Assembly: GCA_031771865.1 (NCBI GenBank)
Contig: JASISA010000027.1
Coordinates: 2,852,001 to 2,916,000, forward strand
Source: Nothophaeocryptopus gaeumannii
Taxonomy: Eukaryota > Ascomycota > Dothideomycetes > Mycosphaerellales > Mycosphaerellaceae
DNA length: 64,000 nucleotides
Direction of reading: 5' to 3'
A program made the position numbers and the translations under genes. Positions 44,770 through 56,181 of the stretch are shown here, in pieces. The notes under the pieces are model-generated. The model made no database searches. It was given only the letters and a program-made list of their open reading frames with translations, and had not been told where the DNA came from. Position 1 is the first letter of the stretch, and each line of letters begins with the position of its first letter.

Positions 44770-45341
44770 TCAGTATAATAGCAGCGCCGCGATAGCTAGA
44801 AAAGCGACCAGCAGAGAAGCGTGACCTCTCACTTCTATGGCATGAGGCGATGAACCGACGTAAGGTATAATAGACGGCGTTGAGCTGGGACAGGCCGCGC
44901 CTGTGGAGTTTCCGGTCGAATTCAGGCAAGGCGTAATCGGCACACTAATATTGAACTTCTCGCAGACTTCATCGAACAGGTACGTGAAGGCTATTTGTCC
45001 AGTTAGCAGCGTGCAAACGCGTCTATGTCAATGTATCATACTATGCAAGTCCGCACTGGGATTCGGGCATTGCGTTGCTGCACAGGAGCTGATGTTGGAA
45101 ATGATACCCGTTTGGCGGACACAGTGGCAGTATTGGTCCGCGTTCGTACAGTTGACCGAGGCTATAGCTGACGGGTCACACTTCTTCTGATAACTTGTCA
45201 GCGAAATGGTCCCCAGTGAGGCTGAACAATTAGTGATACAATGCAAGGGGGTAGCTGAGTTGCTTCGGAGCCGACTTGAGCGAGCACAGTGACTATATTC
45301 GCGAGAAGGAGGAAGAGACGGAGAAGCGGCAGTTGGTGCAT
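44770..45341 (-). CDS. CFEM-domain GPI-anchored cell-surface protein
   Basis: Three exons (45341-45240, 45186-45042, 44990-44770; introns 53 and 51 bp) encode 155 residues. Residues 1-21 are a signal peptide (MHQLPLLRLFLLLANIVTVLA). The CFEM module follows: LPPC-x3-C, NCTNADQYCHC, SSCAATQC and a later VCEKFN, giving the eight cysteines of the family. A Ser/Thr/Asn-rich spacer and a hydrophobic tail (SLLVAFLAIAALLLY) before the stop predict a GPI anchor. CFEM proteins work at the fungal surface in haem or iron capture, adhesion or host contact. Intron 1 falls inside the first cysteine pair; reading through it would put the signal peptide and CFEM in different frames. It is tail-to-tail with the glyoxalase-fold gene. 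Confidence 0.85.
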
Positions 45342-45960
45342 GATGTTTGACAATGCTGCCGGAAGGTGTGTGTCAATGTGTGTCAGGGAGGGATGGAACC
45401 GCGCGAAAGGTCTAATACGGCGCTCAACGTTCAAAGGATCGTGAGTCTGCCGGTGGCATCGCACTTGATGCCAAATTTAGGGGGGCATCTTGGCCGTCTG
45501 CTTTTGAGAAAGGCGACAAGGTGTCTGGCGAAAGAGGCCGAAACTTCAGGGGCCGTCCGCCTCTGCGACTTGCCCATCTGTACTGAGTGCGCCATACATG
45601 CTGAATATTAAAAAGGTGAGATGTCTGTCTTGAAGATGGAGGGATGCTCGGCTCTCGGCTGCTGCCGCAAACTCAAGAAGTCTTAGTCATGACCACGAGG
45701 GCACTTACTTCACTGGAAGCTTCAAGCGTACAGTGCCTCCGACGGACTGGTGGAGGTAGCAGCTCGTTTGTACGTGTGCCTTACCTTGCCGTTGGACTCA
45801 TTTGGCTTGGACACCTCCCCATTCGCGTCTGATCAGAGTAACAGACCACCTTCCCGTGGACGGAAGAGTCTTGTTCGCCTGCTGTGGAACTGGGACTGGA
45901 CACACTCTTCCGAACAATATCAACGGCCACCTTGCGCAAAGCACCGAGCGACGATAAACC
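45342..45960. other. divergent intergenic region
   Basis: Promoters of the CFEM gene (minus) and the stomatin-like gene (plus). No gene seen. Confidence 0.5.
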
Positions 45961-47187
45961 ATGGCAGCACTCAGGCCGGTGACGCGCCGCTCGCTCATCG
46001 CTCTTCATCACGCTCGCTCTCCCCCGCTCTACACCGCCGCACAACGAGCCGCTTTCTCGACCTCGCCGCAAAATGGCCTCCCCATGCCCGCTGAGAGCAT
46101 GTTCCGCTCTGTGGCATCTGGCGGATCTCCCAGCACCTACTTTCAACGCTCATCGCTGCCTGCGAACACCATCGTAAAGTTCGTGCCGCAGCAGACCGCG
46201 TGGATCGTCGAGCGTATGGGCCGCTTCAGCCGCATACTGCAACCCGGCTTGGCCATCCTCGTGCCCGTCATCGATCGCATCGCGTATGTCAAGAGCTTGA
46301 AGGAGAATGCCATGGAGATACCCTCTCAGAGCGCCATCACCGCAGACAACGTCACTCTTGGAATCGATGGAGTGCTGTACACCCGGGTGATGGATCCCTA
46401 CAAGGCTAGTTATGGCGTAGAAGACGCAGACTATGCCATTTCTCAGCTCGCACAAACTACGATGCGCAGTGAAATTGGCCAGCTTACGCTCGACCACGTA
46501 TTGAAAGAACGTGCGGCTCTGAACACCAACATTACACAAGCGATCAATGAGGCCGCAGCCGACTGGGGCGTACGCTGCCTCAGATATGAGATCCGAGACA
46601 TTCATGCACCCGAACCGGTTGTGGAAGCCATGCACAGACAAGTCACCGCTGAGCGCAGCAAGCGTGCAGAGATTCTCGATTCAGAGGGTCAGCGACAGTC
46701 TGCAATCAACATTGCCGAGGGTCGCAAGCAGTCGGTCATTCTTGCATCTGAAGCCATCAAGTCCGAACAGATCAACGCAGCTTCTGGTGAGGCAGAAGCA
46801 ATACTGCTCAGAGCACAAGCCACTGCACGGGGCATCGATGCAGTTGCGAAAAGTCTGCAAGAGGGCAAACAACATGCTCAGGGTGCTGTGTCGCTTTCAG
46901 TGGCCGAAAAATACGTCGACGCATTTGGAAAACTCGCCAAGGAGGGCACGTCTGTAGTTGTGCCGGGAAATGTAGGAGACATTGGCTCATTGATCGCTAC
47001 TGCAATGTCGGTATATGGCAACGTCAGCCAGTCGCAAGCGAAAGTACAAGCCCAGAAATTGCTTTCAAACGAAGCAGCAGACAGCGCAGGCTCAGATCAA
47101 AAGACAGATGTCGGAATCGAAAATGGCAAAGACGACATACAGCAAAGCGTATTGGAAAGCTTCGAGCGGACGAAGAGCCGACATTAG
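45961..47187 (+). CDS. mitochondrial stomatin-like protein 2
   Basis: Single exon, 408 residues. The N-terminal 40 residues are basic and hydroxylated with no acids (RPVTRRSLIALHHAR, RAAFSTSPQNG), a mitochondrial presequence. The SPFH core runs from about residue 70 to 290: VKFVPQQTAWIVERMGRFSR, LQPGLAILVPVIDRIAYVKS, TLDHVLKERAALN, WGVRCLRYEIRDIHAPEPV. A coiled coil with AEGRKQSVILASEAIKSEQI and SGEAEAILLRAQATARGID follows. Stomatin-like protein 2 organises cardiolipin-rich domains and prohibitin/protease complexes in the inner mitochondrial membrane. Residues after 350 form a variable tail. The lack of introns is unusual for this window. Confidence 0.93.
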   Translation: MAALRPVTRRSLIALHHARSPPLYTAAQRAAFSTSPQNGLPMPAESMFRSVASGGSPSTYFQRSSLPANTIVKFVPQQTAWIVERMGRFSRILQPGLAILVPVIDRIAYVKSLKENAMEIPSQSAITADNVTLGIDGVLYTRVMDPYKASYGVEDADYAISQLAQTTMRSEIGQLTLDHVLKERAALNTNITQAINEAAADWGVRCLRYEIRDIHAPEPVVEAMHRQVTAERSKRAEILDSEGQRQSAINIAEGRKQSVILASEAIKSEQINAASGEAEAILLRAQATARGIDAVAKSLQEGKQHAQGAVSLSVAEKYVDAFGKLAKEGTSVVVPGNVGDIGSLIATAMSVYGNVSQSQAKVQAQKLLSNEAADSAGSDQKTDVGIENGKDDIQQSVLESFERTKSRH

Positions 47188-47678
47188 CATTGGAACATAA
47201 CCGAGTTGTATTTCTAGAAAGCATGGTCTGAGAGGCGTTCAGGGCGGCCATCTTGGAGAAGCGGAAGGACGGAAAGCATTTGAATTGCTGCAGCGTTCGG
47301 GTCAGCGAGCGTGATATTTGGAAGATACCCTTCCACTCAATCATCATGTGGCTAATGTCACATGTAAAGCTACTTCATGTACAAGTTACTTTGTCTCACG
47401 AGATTCGAGGCCGCAGCTCTCTCCAGCATCGAACCCTTACCAAGGGCCTGAGTGTGCTATTATAAGCGTAGTGAGCGGCTCACCAGAAGAGACAAGAGAT
47501 CTCTCAGACTCTAACAGGCATCGAGTGCTCCACAACACGATTGCGTCTTCGCGGGCATAGTGAGCCATGCGCCTGAAGAAGTCAGATACCACTGGATCTC
47601 GCTAGCTAGTTTACAATCTGAAGTCTCACTATCGCATTGCGTTTATGGACATGACTGTGTGCGCGTGAGAGAGAGAGA

Positions 47679-47724
<46 letters not shown>

Positions 47725-49630
47725 AGGAAGGGGGGACTTTCCGCGGCACGTTGATCGAACAATCTTACGAGGCAACGGCAACTGACGTTATGGGGGACTG
47801 GTGAGCGCAGCCGGTCAATGTACTGACTCTTGGACTTGACAGAAGGGAGTAGGCCTATGCACTGATTCGGCATGTGAAGGTGGTCCAAGCGCCAAGTGCA
47901 CGGTATCAACGTCAAGTAAACACCAGACCCTTCAACCGCCTTCGTTGTCAAATTGTGACTTTGCACGTAGAAGGCCCAAATAGACACTGGTCCAAAGAAG
48001 CTGAAGACTTTGTCAGAGTTCCGAAACCTAGAACATTGTACGCACACTTGCTCGCACACTTGCTCGCGAATTGACAAGCGCAGTGACCGTATCACTGTCG
48101 GAAGGCCTGATCATGAGATACCATCCATAAAATCCTCCTCGCTAATATCACTTGGCGATCCTCCGGCTTCCAATCAAAGACGAACGCCGTAGTGCAGCAG
48201 ATGCCGAATCCTTCAACGACGTTTTACTAGGCCATCGTTCTGCTAGTTCGAAGCCTGTTTCTCCTACGGGTCAGCCCTGCGAATACTCTGACAACAGTCG
48301 CTGTCTACTCCAAGTAGTGCTTGAGACGAAGTGCTCCAGCTCGCAGATGACGCAAATCTCCTGCAACCAGGTCATCGATAGCATCCCCTGTCACACAATT
48401 TCTGGGCAATCAACTCGAAAAGGCACATGCAGGGGTGGCAATCAAAGACTCAAGTCATGTGTGTTTTCGGCGAAACAGGACATGGAAGTACTCTGGATGG
48501 GCATGGCGGGCCGCTGATGACGACAAGGCTGAAATGAAATGCAATCTTCCACTTGCTGACTTCGCGCATCATTTTCGCCGTACCAGGGTAAAAAGGCGTA
48601 GAGCGATGGTAATGGGATAGACAAGACGTGGCCAGATCCAGATCGTTGTACCTGAGGCATCATTGGTTGTCGGAGTTCAAAGGCACGCACAGATTGGTCC
48701 TTCTAAACAAGCTCTCATTATTATTTAGCGCGTCGTCAATAGAAGAGGAGGAAAGGATGAGAGCGACTGTTAGAGTTCTCGCGAGTGGAAGTCTAGAGGC
48801 GGGACCGATCTCAGGGTACTGCAACTCGCCTTTGAAGCAATGAGAGATGCGAAAAGAAGTCAAGTGTGCTTCATCACGTTTGCGTCTGGTTGTATCTCCT
48901 GAAGTTCTCAGTAGTGCCAAGCAGTATAGATAGAAACAGAGGTGCAGGCATGCAGTTTGTGATGAAAAAGCATGAGATAATTCTTGAGAATAGTAGTAAA
49001 CGATACGCACAGGAGGACTACACCCTTTAGCGTCTCATAGCCTCCTCGCATTAGCTCTGCTGCCCTCGAAGTCCTCCGGAGTACGTGTGCACGAAGTACT
49101 GATCCCTTTGCTGGGACTCGAGTTGCGATCGGAACTGAGACTCGGACTGCACAGACACGTGCCATCATTCACCACCGTCCACCGCAGCCAATCCCGCTTC
49201 CTCCTCCTCCGCCTCCACCACTGCCATTGCCGCCGCCTTCTCCACTGAACGACAGAGAGCTCGCGAGACCCTGCTCACACCGGGCTTCGCTATCTACCAA
49301 CCGCCTTGCATCACACATTCAGGCCCGCAGCATAAGGTCAATAAGGTCCGACCGGACGCTGCTGCTTCTGGGCTGCGGTCTGCTGTTGTCAGTCTCCCTC
49401 CCTGACCCTGCTGTGTCGCCAAGCTGGCACATCGCGCCTCTTCGGGAGCAGAGGCCCCCTCGACAACCTCAAACCATCGACGGCGTACCTCCCGCGCCTC
49501 CGTCCATGCGCCAACGTTAGCAGGCGGACCGCGACACACAGCTAGACTGTCCACGTCGCCCACCCAGCAGCCCTCGCTGGGCACCACCCCGTTTCACGAG
49601 ACCGACGACGAGACCGACGACACCGGGCAC
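47188..49630. other. long intergenic region, no gene seen
   Basis: 2.4 kb between two plus-strand genes. It contains a GA microsatellite (47667-47719). The frame at 48152-48517 (+) has no family resemblance. The CT-rich stretch 49190-49500 is probably the leader and promoter of the GT34 gene. Confidence 0.5.
47667..47719 (+). repeat. (GA)n microsatellite
   Basis: About 53 bases of nearly pure GA with one GG interruption, followed by GGAGGAAGGGGGG. All purines on the plus strand, so triplex or slipped structures are possible. Confidence 0.95.
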
Positions 49631-51231
49631 ATGTCTCTGGATAGAGAAGGCGGCTTCGAATCGCCCGGCCTGAGCACACATGACGACTTGGTCAATGGGA
49701 GACTGCGCAGCGTCAGTCCTGCTGCTAATGGCTCAGCTTGGGCCAGCGCAAAAGAACGTTCTGCGAGAGTGAATGGCTATCCCAGCTACCAAAGTACCAA
49801 CAGAGGATTCTTTGGCCGGTTCAAGCGCCAGCTCAGTATGAGTTTGCCGTTTGCACATGATGACAAGTTTGCCGAAAAGGAAAAGCTGGGACGTGGGCGG
49901 ACAACAGCGAACAATTTGACATGGGCTGGCATCACGAGGAGATTCGGGCTGCTAATGTCCAGGAGGCGGAAGTACTTCGCGCTCATTACTCTAGCGGTGT
50001 TGGCACTGTTATTCTTCTTCTGGACTTGTGAGTATACTGGAGCGGTTGAGAGAAGAGTCTGCTGCTGACTGCCGAGTGACAGCGCTTGTGTTCTGGTACC
50101 GCAAGACGTCGTGGTTGGGAGGCGGCTCCAACTTCGTCATTATACTGGGTGCGAATCAAGGGGGAGGTGTCATGGAGTGGAAAGGAGCCCGAGAATGGGC
50201 GATCGAACGAGACAGCGTCAAAAACAAGAAGAAGTACGCCGCAACATGGGGTTACAACCTACATATCGTGGACATGAGCACGAAGAAACGCTATGCACAT
50301 GAATGGAGGGAGAGCTGGGAGAAGGTGGATATCATTCGCAACGCTATGAAGAAATATCCTCACGCTGAGTGGTAAGCTTTTCAATTTCAAGGCGCAGAGG
50401 CTTGCCGTTATTGACAAGTAGTCCAGGTTCTGGTGGCTCGATCTCAATACGTTCATCATGGAGCCCACCTACTCGCTGCAATCGCACATCTTCGACAACT
50501 TGAATCAGAACACCTACAGAGACATCAATGTGTACAATCCTCTGAATATCAAGCATCCACCGAACGGTACCTCGGACAATCCGAACGCTCCGCAATTTAT
50601 TAATTACTTAGACCCGGAAGCGCTTTCGGCCGTGGGAGATGGCAAACCCGAGAGCGTCAACTTGATCGTACCGCAGGACTGTGGCGGCTTCAACTTGGGA
50701 TCGTTCTTCGTGCGCCGAAGTCATTGGACGGATCGGGTGCTCGATGTCTGGTGGGATCCGGTATTCTACGAGCAGAGGCACATGGAGTGGGAACACAAGG
50801 AGCAGGATGCCCTCGAATACATTTACACAAATCAGCCATGGGTCAGACCCCACGTCGCCTTCGTGCCGCAAAGAAAAGTCAATGCATTTCCACATGGCGC
50901 GTGTGGCGATGATCGCGGTCTTCCTCCGGGCGGGTGCAAAGGACTCAAGGTTGGAGATGACATGAAGGAATGTGGCATTCAAGGTATCCACTACCAGCAG
51001 AGCGAGAGAGATTTTCTCGTCAATATGGCTGGTTGCGAATGGGGAAGAGACTGCTGGGGGGAAATGTACAACTTCCGGCAGCTGAGCAACCGACTCAATC
51101 GCAACCCTTGGGAGAAATTCAAGGACTGGATCCACGACAGTTGGGAAGCACGCGCGAAGAAGAGCAAGGCGCAGAAGAATCAAGAGGGAATTGAGGCGGA
51201 GCAGAAGGCTAAGGAGGAGCAGAGACAATAG
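49631..51231 (+). CDS. GT34 Golgi alpha-mannosyltransferase, Mnn10/Mnn11-like
   Basis: Three exons (49631-50027, 50083-50371, 50427-51231; both introns 55 bp) encode 496 residues. It is a type II membrane protein: about 115 cytosolic residues, then one helix (FALITLAVLALLFFFWT) and the luminal catalytic domain. Recognised motifs are NFVIILGANQGGGVMEWKGA, RYAHEWRESWEKVDIIRNAM, WFWWLDLNTFIMEPTYSLQ (the metal/sugar-nucleotide site; yeast has LDTD-like here), DCGGFNLGSFFVRRS and EWEHKEQDALEYI. Mnn10/Mnn11 belong to the M-Pol II complex and extend the alpha-1,6-mannan backbone of N-glycans from GDP-mannose. The C-terminal 40 residues are a Lys/Glu/Gln helix. Confidence 0.92.
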
Positions 51232-52121
51232 CGAACATGAGTGACGAATGAATCGCTAAGGGTCGAAATTTGTCAAACGAAGGCGGAAAACGACATAGAC
51301 TCAAACTTGACGGAGAGTGAGATTCGACTTCAGACATACGAGATTTCTTCTGGATACCGTTCGAGCGAGTTTTGCATACAAGTGCATACGAGGACGATCA
51401 TTGTGGCTGCCAAATGGCGTCCCCGTCGGCGTTGTGGAGGCGTACTGGAGAAATGTAAACATTCGAGCTTCTCGTCATGACGGAGAAGTGGCGAGCTAGT
51501 CGACCTGTGGATTCAATGTTTCTTTCCAATGTGTTCTGATAGCAGCTATAACCATTGTCGCATGGGCCAGCAGTGAACAACGGTGCGTGGCCAGAGATTG
51601 GCGGCGAGGGCCACGTGGGGGCGCGAGGTGGACGGACACGGGAAAGGGGGCGATATTGGAGAGATAGGATGCATATGATACCACAGAAGCTGTGAAAGAT
51701 GATGGCTGCTCCGCGCGCAACTGCGATGACCCGGGGGTCGAGAGAAAAGTTCCTTGCCGTCTCACTCTCTCAATTGAATTCGTTGGGAACTACCGAACGC
51801 GAGTATAGGAGCACAGAAAGCTATCGAGCTAATGAGAGAGCTAGATGGCTCCTCTCTAACGCCAAAGTGCTTTCTATGCCCCTATGTTCACATTTCGCAA
51901 ACGGTAGGCGAGTCGAGTAGCAGAGAGAGCATCGGCAACGAGATCTGAACTCGTCCCTCGACCATGCGTCCTGTCTATCGCTAACACAGCGCCTTGCCGT
52001 CGTCAATGGGCTTTTAGCCACCGTACAATCCCCAGTTTTCCCGCCGAACGCCACGCTCAAAATGCAAGCAAAAGAGCCGAGAAAACGATTGACCATGTCT
52101 CCGCGGAAGACGAGTTGTGCC
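51232..52121. other. intergenic, convergent
   Basis: 3' flanks of the GT34 gene (plus) and RPF2 (minus). No gene seen. Confidence 0.5.
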
Positions 52122-53175
52122 TTACAGCTCAATTCTTGCCCTCTTCTCCGGCTCCACCTCAACGCCACCCTCATCGTCGCTGACCATCACATCATCTTCG
52201 TCATCGTCAACAACGTCTCGACTTCGCTTCAAGCCCTTCATCTTTCGAGTTTGTAGCTGAGAAATATCCTGCCGACCAACATGGATACGGCCCATCTTGT
52301 CACCAATGGGATCGGTCTCAATGTTCTTTTTCGTCTTAGGCTGGAAGAAATACAGTCAGTAAAATGTTCGCAAGCCGTGGGATGTATGAGAAGAATCTCA
52401 CCTCTGCTGTCTTCGGCCGCCGCATCGCCTCCTTCCACATATCTGGATCAGCCTCCCTTATCCTGCCCATTCTGAAATCAATCCTAGGCCCCATCTCCTC
52501 CACATCGACCTTTGGCAGGTCACCACTACCCTTCTTCGTGCGCATCAAATAGCATCGCATGTGTATCATGGGCTTGACTCCCTCCTTTTCCTCCTCGTCA
52601 ACGCTGAAGTGGATCATGTATTGCAGTCCTTGCACGTCGACATTTGACACCTCGGGCCCACGAAACATGTCTAGCAACATACTCTTGGCCAAAGTATATT
52701 CGTTCGCAATTGAACCTTCGAATCCAGATCCGGAGAAAGAGATCAAGGGCTTCAGTCCAACAGCGGCTTTTGCATTCTTAAACTGTGACAGTGATCGGAA
52801 AGTGTCGGCATCGATCAGCAATTCCAACATGTCCAACACCTTGTAATCAAAGCACCGCACCAGCGTCAGCGCATTCGGACGCTTTTTGCTATGACTTCCA
52901 TAAACCATCAAGCTCGCATCGTTCTTGTCGGCGAAAAATTCAAGGGAAGAGGCATCCTCGAAAGGGTGGATGCTGTTCTTCTTGTCGAACTTGACGCAAA
53001 GGGGTCGCTTGAGGGCGTGGAGATCTTTGAGAACTAGTTGGCAGACATCGGAGCAGGTGGTGTAGCGGAGGAAGAGGGTGGTCTTGTCGTTTTCCACGAT
53101 CTGGGGAGCTTTGTTGTCGAGATAGCGCTTTGCGCGGGCGGTTTTGGGTTTGATCTCGCGGAGTGGGAGGGCCAT
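52122..53175 (-). CDS. RPF2: ribosome biogenesis factor Rpf2 (Brix domain)
   Basis: Two exons (53175-52402, 52340-52122; one 61-bp intron) give 330 residues, close to yeast Rpf2. The start MALPLREIKPKTARAKRYLD is the conserved Rpf2 N-terminus; the frame upstream has no ATG. The Brix domain spans about residues 30-235 with TTLFLRYTTCSDVCQLVLKD, GSHSKKRPNALTLVRCFDYK, ISFSGSGFEGSIANEYTLAK and EEMGPRIDFRMGRIREADPD. The C-terminus is the basic QTRKMKGLKRSR and then an acidic tail. Rpf2 works with Rrs1 to load the 5S RNP into pre-60S particles in the nucleolus. It shares a 467-bp divergent promoter with the glutaredoxin gene. Confidence 0.95.
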
Positions 53176-53642
53176 GCTGAATGTTCTTGGTCGAAGAACT
53201 CGGGTCGAGGGCTTCTCGTGGATGTCGTCGTCGATGCAGACGGCGCGATGCTCCAGGAGCGAGGAAGATGGCGAGGGTTGAGATTCGAATTTTGAGATCA
53301 GAGAACGGAATTTCTGAAAGTTCGCCAGCCGTACTAGGGTCCTAACCAGGGCCCGCACATGCGATCGACAGCGGATCGAGCCTTATCAATAAAAGCGCAT
53401 TGCTTTATCAGATGACCGATTCGCCGACTGCCGAGCCGATGACGGGACAAATGATGAGATGGCTTCACAAAAGAAATCCATCGTTACAACATACCAACCT
53501 GGAACGACACACGACCAATTGCCCCACAAGCCAATCCAAACATCACCTCTCGCCCATAACTCGCAACATTGCGGTAAGACAAGGCAAGACAAGACGAGCC
53601 AAGCCAAGTCAAGCCAGGAAAAGAACGTCTTCGCTCCCAGCC
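53176..53642. promoter_or_regulatory. divergent promoter, RPF2 / monothiol glutaredoxin
   Basis: 467 bp between the start codons. Near 53575-53635 the glutaredoxin leader has a CAAG-rich low-complexity tract (caagacaaggcaagacaag). The frame upstream of 53643 stays open back to 53400 and contains in-frame ATGs. Confidence 0.5.
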
Positions 53643-54552
53643 ATGGCGACGAGCCAGCTGCACGCCATCGCCAACGAGGCCGACTTCAACAACACCATTG
53701 CGCAAATCCCCCCCACCTGCCTGGCCGTCGTCTACTTCCATGCGCCCTGGGCCGAGCCATGCAAGCAGATGCACACCATCCTTACCACCCTCGCGAGCAC
53801 ATACGAGCACACCACGCCTCCCCGCATAGCCTTCCTCAGCCTCGACGCAGAAGATCTCGCAGACGTCTCGGAGCGGTACGACGTCACACAGGTGCCCTTC
53901 GTCGCGCTGCAGAAGGCCGGCCAAGTGTTGGAGACCATTACCGGCACCGACGCCGCCAAAGTACGGAGCGCTGTGGAGCGGCACATGGGCGATGGCAAGG
54001 CCGGCGCCACCCTGCCTCCCCAGCAGAAAGTCACGCGAGCACCGCAGCAGGTGGACGGACAGACGGCCGCGAATGGCGCAGGCCTTGCCCAATACAAGCC
54101 GGGAAGCGATGATCCTCAGACCGCACCGCAATACAGCGGCAACCAGCTCAATGACGAAACGAGCAAGGAAGAGCTGAACAAACGCTTAGCGGAGCTGGTG
54201 AAGGCCGCGCCCGTCATGCTGTTCATAAAGGGCACACCATCCGCACCTCAATGTGGCTTTTCGCGGCAGACCGTTTCCATTCTCAGGGAGAATGGCGTGC
54301 GATATGGGTTCTTCAACATCCTGGCAGACGACGAGGTCAGGCAAGGATTAAAGGAGTTCAGCGATTGGCCGACTTTCCCACAAGTCTACGTGGACGGCGA
54401 GCTTGTAGGTGGTCTTGACATTGTAAGTTGCGATCTCGTGGCCACAATTCTGCGAATTTGACTAACTCTTTCGACAGCTCAAGGAAGAGTTCGAGAACGA
54501 CCCGACCTTCCTCGCCGGGTATCAAGTGAAGAAGGCGACTCAGGCAGCTTGA
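53643..54552 (+). CDS. monothiol glutaredoxin Grx3/Grx4
   Basis: Two exons (53643-54423, 54479-54552; one 55-bp intron) encode 284 residues. Residues about 5-115 are a thioredoxin-like domain with the altered active site WAEPCK. After a Gln/Pro linker, residues about 175-280 are the glutaredoxin domain with the CGFS site in SAPQCGFSRQTVSIL, then DWPTFPQVYVDGELVGGLDI. The order Trx-Grx matches the cytosolic/nuclear Grx3/4 proteins that carry a bridging [2Fe-2S] cluster and signal iron status to regulators such as HapX and SreA. I chose the ATG in CCAGCCATGG because MATSQLHAIANEADF begins the domain. In-frame upstream ATGs could add an Arg/Lys/Ser-rich extension. Confidence 0.94.
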
Positions 54553-55212
54553 GTGCACATGAATGATCAGATTCGATTTGAGCCTATGGTAACATGCTCA
54601 GCTTCAACCTGTCCACGGACTCCGGTTGTTCTTCCACGTAGAGAAAGGACTACAACTTGAGCGCACACACTTACGTGAGCAGCTTCAAATATACATCCCC
54701 CCCGAATAAATTGATACAGAACGAACGCTCTTGTGCTACCGCCGTGCACCCTGTCGTCCAGTCAGGCGCAATCTGTTCGCTCGACACCCCGTCCCTCTCG
54801 AGCTCGAAGTCAGAGTGCCACAAGTGTTCCGTTCTTGTTATGCTGGAACCGCAAAGCTTTCTAGATACTATTGATGGCTTCGATTTTAACAACTGCAGCC
54901 ATATTGCAGGTTCCGTAGAGCTTCTCTAGGAGGGAAAGGGTAATGCAAACATGGAGATGGTAACCGTTGGCAGAAAATTATTTCAAGCTTCGGGTGAGAG
55001 TCTCCTGTCGTCTCTGACTTGCCACGAAGAGGAACAATCTCCCTAGAATCTCTACTTCAATCTCACCTTTTATGGGGGCGTTTTCACGTCGTACGCTTCG
55101 GGTATCAATAAAGTCATGCAGCGACGGGAGCGAGCGGTTTCGCTTCAGCCGCACCCCGGTCCACTTGCAACCTTCCATCTCTACTTCGTTCTACAATAAT
55201 CCTCCATGCCTC
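54553..55212. other. intergenic
   Basis: 3' flank of the glutaredoxin gene and upstream region of the acetyltransferase gene. No gene seen. Confidence 0.5.
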
Positions 55213-56181
55213 ATGACGGCGACCGACCCAATGACTGACGTGATTCTGGAATTGGGCGATGAGCTTGCGATTCGACGATATCGCCACAGCGGTCAGTCTC
55301 ACGTCGCCTCCGAGGGCAGGTGACAGGGTTATCGCTGGCCTCTCGCAAGATGCCGCAGTCTCAAATGCTGCTGAGCGCGATGGCATCAGCCCCGGTATCG
55401 GAAAAGCTACAGAGTGAGAGATTCCTAGCCTAAGTGCCTTTCCACCATAAGCTGGAGTTCTCTGCACGCATTGTCGCACTCCGTGTGCTTAGGAGGACCC
55501 ACGCAAAGGAGAGGCAATGATTTCTGTCACCTGCCCTTACCCGCACCTTCACTTCGCTATGAAGAGCCTAACGTTTTGTTAGACATTCCGGCTGCAAGTC
55601 GCCACGCCAACAATAAAAAGATCTGGGCTGTGCTGAGGGATCGATTCCCCAGCCCTTACACTGAGGATGATGCCCGGTTTTGGATCGAACTGAACGAGAA
55701 GCCTGAGAATCAAGTCCGCTCTGGCGAGTACACGTCCGATGGCGCGTCGCACGGCCTGCTCATCCCGACTCAATATGCCATCACTTTACAGGACGAATTG
55801 ATTGGATCCATTGGGCTAGACTGGGGCAAAGATGTCTACTTCCGAACAGCCGAGCTGGGATATTGGTTGTCAGAAGACCACTGGGGTAAAGGGTGAGAAA
55901 TGATGATGTAGAACCCATTCTTGGTAATATATTGGCTGATGTCCCTCGTCTCTAGGTATATGTCCAAGGCGGTGCCCAAATTCACCAAATGGGCCTTCGA
56001 CACCTTCGGGGTACTCATTCGCATAAATGGAGAAGCGGTAGAGACTAACACTGCGTCAATATCCCTTTTGACGAAGGCAGGTTTCGTTCGCGAAGGGCGG
56101 AGGGAGAACATGGTTTGCAAAATGGGTAATATTCAGACTATTCTCCTGTTCGGCGCGCTCAGACCCAAGAGCGGAGTGTAG
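55213..56181 (+). CDS. GNAT-family N-acetyltransferase (RimJ/RimL type)
   Basis: Three exons (55213-55291, 55583-55892, 55956-56181; introns 291 and 63 bp) encode 204 residues. The joined N-terminus reads LAIRRYRHS-D-IPAASRHANNKKIW, then RDRFPSPYTEDDARFWIEL, the usual start of fungal RimL-like acetyltransferases. The acetyl-CoA core is QDELIGSIGLDWGKDV and ELGYWLSEDHWGKGYMSKAV. The end shows VETNTASISLLTKAGFVREG. Intron 1 is several times longer than any other in this window and was placed by frame and family pattern, so its edges are the least certain part. The substrate is unknown; N-terminal amines of proteins or small amines are typical. Confidence 0.75.

Noticed and set aside
45187..45240. 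Suspected frameshift at a CCCCC tract in the CFEM gene
   Set aside because: A 53-bp intron with GTATCA donor, GCTGAC branch site and TCAG acceptor restores signal peptide, C-x3-C and the rest of CFEM in one frame.
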